Source: JBGPYM01 sp041493205 (GTDB lineage: Bacteria; Bacteroidota; Ignavibacteria; UBA10030; UBA6906). Taken from it: a stretch of 11,777 nucleotides of DNA. Shown piece by piece: positions 7,247-11,777 of this stretch; positions within the stretch are counted from its first letter, which is position 1; each line of letters opens with the position of its first letter. The position numbers were made by a program, and so were the translations under genes. The stretch is from NCBI GenBank assembly GCA_041493205.1, contig JBGPYM010000084.1, forward strand, positions 1-11,777, read 5' to 3'. Below the pieces are notes generated by a model. It saw only the letters and a list, made by a program, of their open reading frames with translations, was not told the origin of the DNA and did no database searches.

Positions 7247-7275
7247 TTGACAATTGTCGCTGAGCGCCTTATATT
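7247..7275 (+). promoter_or_regulatory. Strong promoter of the lrp-like/amtB/glnA operon
   Basis: TTGACA (7247-7252), a 17-base spacer and TATATT (7270-7275) match both hexamers of the sigma-70 consensus with one mismatch (TATATT for TATAAT). Extended to TATATTTG (7270-7277) the -10 also fits the TAnnTTTG element of Bacteroidota. The transcript should start near 7282-7284, leaving about 67 bases of leader before the ATG at 7351. Confidence 0.8.
7249..7258. repeat. Palindrome GACAATTGTC overlapping the -35, candidate operator
   Basis: A perfect 10-base palindrome covers four bases of the TTGACA -35 and extends into the spacer. A protein bound here would block RNA polymerase. The Lrp/AsnC-type regulator encoded just downstream is the obvious candidate, since Lrp-family proteins often control their own promoter through AT-rich palindromic sites; this is inference. 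Confidence 0.45.
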
Positions 7276-7310
7276 TGGAGCCATTATCCTGATTTCCCCT
7301 TACTTATTTA

Positions 7311-7333
7311 GGCAGGCGTTACCAACGCCCTCC
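7311..7333. repeat. Imperfect palindrome or short hairpin in the leader
   Basis: GGCGTT (7315-7320), ACC, AACGCC (7324-7329) form a perfect 6-base stem with a 3-base gap; outer GG (7311-7312) and CC (7332-7333) extend the symmetry past two mismatches. No T-tract follows, so it is not a terminator. It could be an RNA hairpin in the leader or a second operator. Confidence 0.4.
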
Positions 7334-7350
7334 TTTACGATCGTTGCCCG

Positions 7351-7812
7351 ATGGTCATAGACGAGATTGATGTCAAGATCATGGAGATCCTCCAGAAGAA
7401 AGGGAGGACCCGCCGGATTGATCTTGCCGAGGCTGTCGGACTCTCCCTGCCCTCGGCGAGCGACCGCCTCCGTAAGCTCGAAGAGCACGGCTATATCACC
7501 GGGTACCACGCGACGGTCGATCCCGCGAAGTTCGGAAGAGACATCACCGCGTTCATCTTCGTGACCCTGGACTCCTCGAAGCATTTCGGGCAGTTCCTGG
7601 ACCATGCGCATGCACTCGACGAGGTTCTGGAGTGTCACGCGATCACAGGCGAGGGGTCGCATCTGCTGAAAATACGGACCGCCAGCACGGCGTCCCTGGA
7701 GAAACTTCTGGCCAGAATCCAGGGCTGGCCGGGCGTGATGAGCACGCGGACGAACCTCGTCCTTTCCACTTCCAAAGAAACCATGCGCATCAAAGTCGAG
7801 GCGACACGATGA
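7351..7812 (+). CDS. Lrp/AsnC-family transcriptional regulator
   Basis: A 153-residue DNA-binding regulator of the feast/famine family. The N-terminal helix-turn-helix spans about residues 4-55 (IDVKIMEILQ, RRIDLAEAVGLSLPSASDRL, then LEEHGYITGY), and the C-terminal effector-binding and oligomerisation domain (RAM/AsnC_trans_reg) spans about 65-145, with VLECHAITGEGSHLLKI and VMSTRTNLVLST. By family knowledge such proteins form dimers to octamers and bind amino acids. The gene is first in its operon and overlaps amtB by 4 bp, so it probably controls ammonium uptake and glutamine synthesis and perhaps itself, through GACAATTGTC. Glutamine as effector is a guess from the context. No ribosome-binding site is evident before ATG 7351. 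Confidence 0.93.
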   Translation: MVIDEIDVKIMEILQKKGRTRRIDLAEAVGLSLPSASDRLRKLEEHGYITGYHATVDPAKFGRDITAFIFVTLDSSKHFGQFLDHAHALDEVLECHAITGEGSHLLKIRTASTASLEKLLARIQGWPGVMSTRTNLVLSTSKETMRIKVEATR

Positions 7813-9053
7813 ACGGTATCGACACGGGCGACACTGCCTTCATGCTCCTCTGCGCGGCGCTGGTGCTCTTCATGACGCCGGGCCTTGCGTTCTTCTACGG
7901 AGGGCTGGTCCGGAGCAAGAACGTCGTGAATACGATGATGATGAGCTTTGCCGCGATGGGGATTGTCGCGGTGCAATGGGTGCTCATGGGATACAGCATC
8001 GCCTTCGGGCCGAACAGCGGGAGCACAGGGTGGCTTGTCGGCGGGCTCCAGTGGATCGGGCTCGGCGGCGTCGGCCTGACCGCGAACCCGGACTACGGTC
8101 CGACGATCCCGCACCAGCTGTTCATGATCTATCAGGCCATGTTCGCGATCATTACGCCGGCCCTCATCTCGGGCTCCATTGTGGAGCGGATGAAATTCAA
8201 ATCGTACATCGTCTTCATCTTCCTCTGGTCGACGATTTCGTATGACCTCGTCGCCCACTGGGTGTGGGGCGTGGGGGGATGGCTGCGCGCGATGGGGGCG
8301 CTCGATTTTGCCGGGGGAACGGTGGTCCATATCAATGCGGGGGTTTCCGCGCTCGTGGCGACCCTGGTGCTCGGTGCGCGCAAGGGCTTTCCACAGCGAT
8401 CGTCGCCCCCGCATAACGTCACGCTCGCGCTGCTCGGCGGCGGCATGCTCTGGTTCGGCTGGTTCGGTTTCAATGCGGGGAGTGCCATCGGCTCCTCCGC
8501 CATCGCCACGGCGGCCTTCGTTGCCACCAATACCGCGGCGGCCTCCGGCATGCTCGGCTGGATGCTCCTGGACATCTTCCTGAAAGGGAAACCGACCGCA
8601 GTCGGCGCAATCACCGGGGCGGTCGCCGGGCTCGTGGCCATCACGCCGGCCTGCGGATTCGTCACGCCCCTGGCCGCCATCGCCATCGGCCTGGGCGTCG
8701 CGGCTGTCTGTTACTGGGCGCTGAACAAGCGCATCGCCTTGAATCTGGACGACACGCTCGATGCGTTCTCCGTGCACGGCGTCGGCGGCATTTTCGGCGC
8801 CCTTATGACAGGGGTGTTCGCCTCCCGCGCCGTGAACCCGGGCGGCAACGACGGGCTCGTCAATGGAAACCCGTCCCTGGTCCTGGTCCAGGGGGCGGCA
8901 GTGCTGGCCACGATTGTGTTTTCCGCCATTGTCACCTACGTCCTGCTCAAGGTCCTCGGAGCGACGATGGGCATCCGCTCCGACGAAGCGCAGCAGACCG
9001 AAGGACTCGATCTTGTCGAACACGGAGAAAAAGGGTACCACGAACTGATATAA
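7809..9053 (+). CDS. amtB: Ammonium transporter, Amt/MEP/Rh family
   Basis: A 414-residue inner-membrane channel that conducts ammonium or ammonia, normally as a trimer with about 11 membrane helices. The twin pore histidines are His174 (GGTVVHINAG) and His323 (FSVHGVGG), and Asp166 in LDFAGG matches the structural Asp before the first of them. FFYGGLVRSKN (28-38) and WFGWFGFNAGSA are family signatures, and the C-tail has the usual GLDLVEHGEKGY, the region that PII (GlnK) contacts in other bacteria. There is no cleavable signal peptide; the start runs straight into the first helix. ATG 7809 overlaps the regulator stop, with GAGG (7798-7801) 7 bases upstream. A reading frame open further upstream in the same frame, inside the regulator gene, was not used. 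No glnK adjoins it. Confidence 0.96.
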   Translation: MNGIDTGDTAFMLLCAALVLFMTPGLAFFYGGLVRSKNVVNTMMMSFAAMGIVAVQWVLMGYSIAFGPNSGSTGWLVGGLQWIGLGGVGLTANPDYGPTIPHQLFMIYQAMFAIITPALISGSIVERMKFKSYIVFIFLWSTISYDLVAHWVWGVGGWLRAMGALDFAGGTVVHINAGVSALVATLVLGARKGFPQRSSPPHNVTLALLGGGMLWFGWFGFNAGSAIGSSAIATAAFVATNTAAASGMLGWMLLDIFLKGKPTAVGAITGAVAGLVAITPACGFVTPLAAIAIGLGVAAVCYWALNKRIALNLDDTLDAFSVHGVGGIFGALMTGVFASRAVNPGGNDGLVNGNPSLVLVQGAAVLATIVFSAIVTYVLLKVLGATMGIRSDEAQQTEGLDLVEHGEKGYHELI

Positions 9054-9080
9054 TCAACGTCAGCCATCATTCAACCACCA

Positions 9081-9085
9081 GAGGG
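9081..9085 (+). promoter_or_regulatory. Ribosome-binding site of glnA
   Basis: GAGGG lies 7 bases before ATG 9093 and fixes that start. The 39 bases between amtB and glnA contain no visible promoter or terminator, so glnA is probably read from the upstream promoter. Confidence 0.7.
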
Positions 9086-9092
9086 AACCTTT

Positions 9093-10523
9093 ATGGCAAA
9101 GAGGTCAGCGTCACATCTTGCCCGCGTCTTCAAGCTCGTGAAGGACGAAGCGGTCACGATGGTCGATTTCAAGTTCATGGATTTCCCGGGGCAATGGCAG
9201 CATTTCTCGGTCCCCATCAGCAAGCTTGAGGAGTCCTCATTCGAGGAGGGGTTTGGCTTCGACGGTTCCAGCATCCGGGGATGGAAGGCCATCAACGAGA
9301 GCGATATGCTCATCATTCCCGACGCGTCGACCGCCTTCATCGACCGGTTCATCGAGGCGAAGACCCTCAGTCTGATCTGCGATGTCTACGACCCGCTGAC
9401 CAAGGAAAAGTACGAACGCTGCCCGCGCAGCATCGCCCAGAAGGCGGAAGCGTATCTCAAGTCCACGGGCATCGCCGATACAGCGTTTTTCGGGGCCGAG
9501 GCGGAATTCTTCATCTTCGACGATGTGCGGTTTGACACGAACGAACATGCGAGTTACCATTACATCGATTCGGTGGAGGGGCGCTGGAATTCCGGCCGGG
9601 AGGAGATGCCGAACCTGGGGTACAAGCCCCGGTACAAGGAGGGATATTTCCCCGTGCCGCCGACCGACCACCTGCAGGACCTCCGGAACGAGATGACCGC
9701 AAACCTGATCGCGGCAGGCCTCGACGTCGAAGCGCAGCACCATGAAGTCGCCACCGGCGGACAGTCGGAAATCGATCTCAAGTTCAATCCGCTTCTCCGG
9801 AGCGCGGACGACCTGTTGCTGTTCAAGTACGTCATCAAAAACACCGCGCGGATGCGCGGGCGTACCGTCACCTTCATGCCCAAGCCGATTTTCGGCGACA
9901 ACGGTTCGGGGATGCACGTGCACCAGAGTCTCTGGAAGGGGGGGAAGCCCCTGTTTTACGGGCACGGCTACGCCAACCTGAGCGAGATGGCGCTTCACTA
10001 CGTCGGCGGTCTCCTCCGCCACGCCCCGGCGCTCTGTGCCATCACCAACCCGACGACGAATTCGTACAAACGGCTCGTGCCGGGCTTTGAGGCCCCTGTG
10101 AACCTGGCGTATTCGCAGCGGAACCGGAGCGCGTCGATCCGCATCCCGATGTATTCCACCAGTCCGAAGTCGAAACGGATCGAATTCCGCTGCCCGGATG
10201 CAGCGTGCAACCCGTACCTCGCGTTCTCCGCGATGATGCTGGCCGGACTGGACGGCATCATGAACAAGATCGATCCGGGTGAACCGCTCGACAAGGACAT
10301 CTATGATCTCGCGCCGGAAGAACTGAAGAACGTGCCGTCGACCCCCGGCTCGCTCCAGGAGGCGCTGCAGGCGCTCGAGCGGGATCATGAATTTCTGTTG
10401 CGGGGCGACGTCTTTACCGAAGACGTCATCGACACGTGGATCACGTACAAGATGGACAAGGAAGTCAAGCCGATGGCGCTCCGTCCGCATCCGTACGAGT
10501 TCGGTCTCTACTACGACGTGTAA
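9093..10523 (+). CDS. glnA: Glutamine synthetase, type I
   Basis: A 476-residue cytosolic enzyme, expected to be a dodecamer, making glutamine from glutamate, ammonia and ATP. Length is normal for GSI. The beta-grasp N-domain carries GFGFDGSSIRGW (53-64). The catalytic barrel shows the metal ligands Glu136 and Glu138 (FFGAEAEFF), Glu213 and Glu218 (VEAQHHE), His275 in NGSGMHVHQS, the glutamate-binding loop NPTTNSYKRLVPGFEAP (319-335), the arginines of NRSASIR (344-350) and Glu364 and Arg366 (EFRCPD). Tyr404 in DKDIYDLAPEE matches the tyrosine adenylylated in the I-beta subtype, so control by a GlnE-type adenylyltransferase is possible, though none is encoded here. It lies 39 bp behind amtB and ends just before a terminator, consistent with coupled ammonium import and assimilation. 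Confidence 0.98.
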   Translation: MAKRSASHLARVFKLVKDEAVTMVDFKFMDFPGQWQHFSVPISKLEESSFEEGFGFDGSSIRGWKAINESDMLIIPDASTAFIDRFIEAKTLSLICDVYDPLTKEKYERCPRSIAQKAEAYLKSTGIADTAFFGAEAEFFIFDDVRFDTNEHASYHYIDSVEGRWNSGREEMPNLGYKPRYKEGYFPVPPTDHLQDLRNEMTANLIAAGLDVEAQHHEVATGGQSEIDLKFNPLLRSADDLLLFKYVIKNTARMRGRTVTFMPKPIFGDNGSGMHVHQSLWKGGKPLFYGHGYANLSEMALHYVGGLLRHAPALCAITNPTTNSYKRLVPGFEAPVNLAYSQRNRSASIRIPMYSTSPKSKRIEFRCPDAACNPYLAFSAMMLAGLDGIMNKIDPGEPLDKDIYDLAPEELKNVPSTPGSLQEALQALERDHEFLLRGDVFTEDVIDTWITYKMDKEVKPMALRPHPYEFGLYYDV

Positions 10524-10537
10524 CACCTCGTCGAAGT

Positions 10538-10565
10538 AGCACCGGCGTCTCCGCCGGTGCTTTTT
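10538..10565 (+). terminator. Rho-independent terminator after glnA
   Basis: GCACCGGCG (10539-10547), loop TCTC, CGCCGGTGC (10552-10560), with an extra A-T pair, make a perfect 10-base-pair stem followed directly by TTTTT (10561-10565). It sits 15 bases after the glnA stop and closes the nitrogen operon. Confidence 0.93.
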
Positions 10566-10599
10566 CGCGGGGAATGGCTTCTGTGTTTCTTCAGCCTGC

Positions 10600-10628
10600 T
10601 TGTAATTGCGCCCGAGAATCGCTATTTT
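10600..10628 (+). promoter_or_regulatory. Candidate promoter for the enoyl-CoA hydratase gene
   Basis: TTGTAA (10600-10605) and TATTTT (10623-10628) with 17 bases between them. The expected start point (10635-10637) coincides with the ATG at 10637, so the transcript would be leaderless or nearly so. The position right after the terminator supports a fresh transcription unit. Confidence 0.55.
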
Positions 10629-10636
10629 TTGAGCGC

Positions 10637-11419
10637 ATGGACTACACCAGGATCGCATACGCCGCCGCCGACCGGCGCGCTGTCATCACTCTCCGTCGCC
10701 CGGAAAAACGAAACGCCCTGGACGACGTGATGATTGCAGAGCTGACGGCGGCGTTCACGGCGGCGGCGAAGGATCCTCTGGTCAAGGTGGTCGTGGTGAA
10801 GGGGGAGGGCCCTGCATTCTGTGCGGGAGCCGACCTCGCCTATCTTCAGCGTCTCGCGAAATTCGACCTCGAGGAGAACCGGGCTGATTCAACACGCCTG
10901 GCGTCCCTCTTCCGCCTCATCTACGAACTCCGGAAACCTGTCGTTGCCGTCGTCCATGGACCCGCGCTCGCCGGCGGCTGTGGCCTCGCCAGCGTGTGCG
11001 ATTTCGTGATCGCTTCAAAGGAACACGCCCGGTTCGGCTACACGGAGGTGCACATCGGCTTCATCCCCGCGGTCGTTATGGTCTTTCTGGTGAAGCGCAT
11101 CGGCGAAGGCAGGGCCCGGGAGCTTGTTCTCCGGGGTAATATCCTCGACGCGGAGGAGGCGATGGCCGCCGGACTGGCGACCATGGTCGTCCCGCATGAC
11201 GGCCTCACTGCGGCCGAGAAGACGCTGACGGATGAGCTGCTTGTGCACAACAGCGCGACCTCCATGGGGATGAGCAAGGAAATGTTCGCCAAACTCCACG
11301 GCATGAACTTCCTGGATGCGGTGGATTTCGCCGCAAACATGAATGCCGCCGCGCGGATGACCCAGGACTGCAAACAGGGGATCGAGGCGTTTCTTGCAAA
11401 AAAGGACATGACGTGGTGA
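10637..11419 (+). CDS. Enoyl-CoA hydratase/isomerase family protein, methylglutaconyl-CoA hydratase-like
   Basis: A 260-residue crotonase-fold enzyme of standard length. Family marks are RPEKRNALDD (21-30), the oxyanion-hole segment GPAFCAGADL (58-67) and HGPALAGGCGLASVCD (107-122), and FGYTEVHIGFIPA (133-145). Of the two catalytic glutamates of classical enoyl-CoA hydratase, the second is kept (Glu137) but the first is Gly116 in GGCGL. The GL pair and TEVxxGxIPAV pattern resemble methylglutaconyl-CoA hydratases (LiuC/AUH type) of leucine breakdown, so that is my best guess; other short acyl-CoA hydratases remain possible. ATG 10637 gives the normal N-terminus. The frame is open upstream into glnA, but that part spans the terminator. 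No other leucine-degradation gene is present; the next gene is apt, 1 bp away. Confidence 0.88.
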   Translation: MDYTRIAYAAADRRAVITLRRPEKRNALDDVMIAELTAAFTAAAKDPLVKVVVVKGEGPAFCAGADLAYLQRLAKFDLEENRADSTRLASLFRLIYELRKPVVAVVHGPALAGGCGLASVCDFVIASKEHARFGYTEVHIGFIPAVVMVFLVKRIGEGRARELVLRGNILDAEEAMAAGLATMVVPHDGLTAAEKTLTDELLVHNSATSMGMSKEMFAKLHGMNFLDAVDFAANMNAAARMTQDCKQGIEAFLAKKDMTW

Positions 11420-11420
11420 G

Positions 11421-11777
11421 ATGACAGACACTGCCGAACTTCTTGCAAAGATCCGGACAGTCCCCGACTTCCCCAAGAAGGGGATCATGTTCCGGGATAT
11501 CACGACACTCCTGAAAGACGGGCCTGCCTTCGCCCGCGCGGTGGATCTGCTGGAGGAGCAGTACCGGCAGAGCCGTGTAGAGAAAGTCGCGGCTGTGGAG
11601 TCGCGGGGGTTTATCCTCGGCGCGCCGCTCGCGCTGCGCCTGGGAGCCGGCTTCGTTCCCATCCGGAAGCCCGGCAAACTTCCCGCGCCGGTCGCCCGCG
11701 AAGACTATGCACTGGAATACGGCACCGATGCGATCGAGGTCCATCGTGACGCGCTGCGGCCCGGCGAACGGGTCCTG
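11421..11777 (+). CDS. apt: Adenine phosphoribosyltransferase, N-terminal part, cut by window edge
   Basis: The first 119 codons are present; the reading frame is open to the last base. The protein makes AMP from adenine and PRPP in purine salvage. It shows the expected Apt order: IRTVPDFPKKGIMFRDITTL (11-30), with the adenine-binding loop, then AAVESRGFILGAPLA (about 58-72), the flexible loop region IRKPGKLPAP (about 80-89), and EYGTDAIEVHRDAL just before the PRPP-binding loop (VDDLLATGGT-like), which falls outside the window. The start lies 1 bp after the stop of the enoyl-CoA hydratase gene, so the two are probably co-transcribed although the pathways are unrelated. About 50-60 residues are missing for a usual length of 170-180. 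Confidence 0.96.
   Translation, partial: MTDTAELLAKIRTVPDFPKKGIMFRDITTLLKDGPAFARAVDLLEEQYRQSRVEKVAAVESRGFILGAPLALRLGAGFVPIRKPGKLPAPVAREDYALEYGTDAIEVHRDALRPGERVL

Larger units (their letters stand above)
7174..7350 (+). promoter_or_regulatory. Intergenic regulatory region before the nitrogen operon
   Basis: These 177 bases hold the promoter, palindrome and hairpin listed separately. No convincing terminator follows rpe, so some read-through into the regulator is possible. I see no sigma-54 type -24/-12 element (TGGCAC-N5-TTGC-like). Confidence 0.7.

Noticed and set aside
7174..7350. Sigma-54 promoter for the nitrogen genes
   Set aside because: Looked for because of the gene content, but no GG-N10-GC element with the usual context is present, and a good sigma-70-like promoter is.
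7635..9041. 468-codon minus-strand frame opposite amtB
   Set aside because: Low-complexity charged translation (runs of H, R, D, E), fully antisense to an unmistakable ammonium transporter.
10436..10636. Upstream extension of the enoyl-CoA hydratase frame into glnA
   Set aside because: It spans the glnA end and the terminator; the family N-terminus begins at ATG 10637.
9237..10658. 473-codon minus-strand frame opposite glnA
   Set aside because: Antisense shadow of glutamine synthetase that also runs through the terminator; no recognisable domain.
1..11777. CRISPR array, tRNA, rRNA, insertion sequence or prophage genes
   Set aside because: No regularly spaced repeats, RNA gene features, transposase motifs or terminal inverted repeats were seen; all genes look chromosomal with similar base composition.

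Overview
The window is an 11.8-kb piece of a GC-rich bacterial chromosome. It carries ten genes, two of them cut by the window ends, packed into tight co-directional runs with 4-bp ATGA overlaps. I see no mobile element, tRNA, rRNA or CRISPR array. Taxonomy is only inferred. The four first-gene promoters I can propose share a TTG-N20-[T/G]AT(A/T)TT layout, and the clearest has the -10 TATATTTG, which also fits the TAnnTTTG element of the Bacteroidota/Chlorobi (FCB) group. A PASTA protein coupled to rpe is compatible with an FCB or Ignavibacteria-like bacterium. A phylogeny of the conserved proteins would be needed to settle this.

Left half (1-5615, minus strand). Five genes read right to left: a winged-helix/nucleotidyltransferase-fold protein, two paralogous radical SAM proteins with B12-binding-like N-termini, an ABC exporter with fused membrane and ATPase domains, and the start of a glycosyltransferase family 9 (heptosyltransferase-like) gene. 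Spacing is 2-28 bp or a 4-bp overlap, so this is very probably one operon. It looks like an assembly and export pathway for an envelope glycoconjugate, lipid or small molecule. Its product cannot be read from the sequence, and this is the least understood part of the window.

Centre (5616-7173). A 119-bp divergent promoter region with an inverted repeat between the two -35 elements separates the cluster from a plus-strand pair: a membrane-anchored protein with three PASTA domains and no kinase, overlapping ribulose-phosphate 3-epimerase (rpe).

Nitrogen block (7174-10565). A strong promoter with a palindrome over its -35 drives an Lrp/AsnC-family regulator, an overlapping ammonium transporter (amtB) and a type I glutamine synthetase (glnA), closed by a clear rho-independent terminator. 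The usual PII gene (glnK) is absent; the Lrp-type regulator occupies its place. The genes would sense nitrogen status, import ammonium and fix it into glutamine.

Right end (10566-11777). A nearly leaderless enoyl-CoA hydratase/isomerase family gene, closest by motif to methylglutaconyl-CoA hydratase, is followed at once by the start of adenine phosphoribosyltransferase (apt), which runs off the window.
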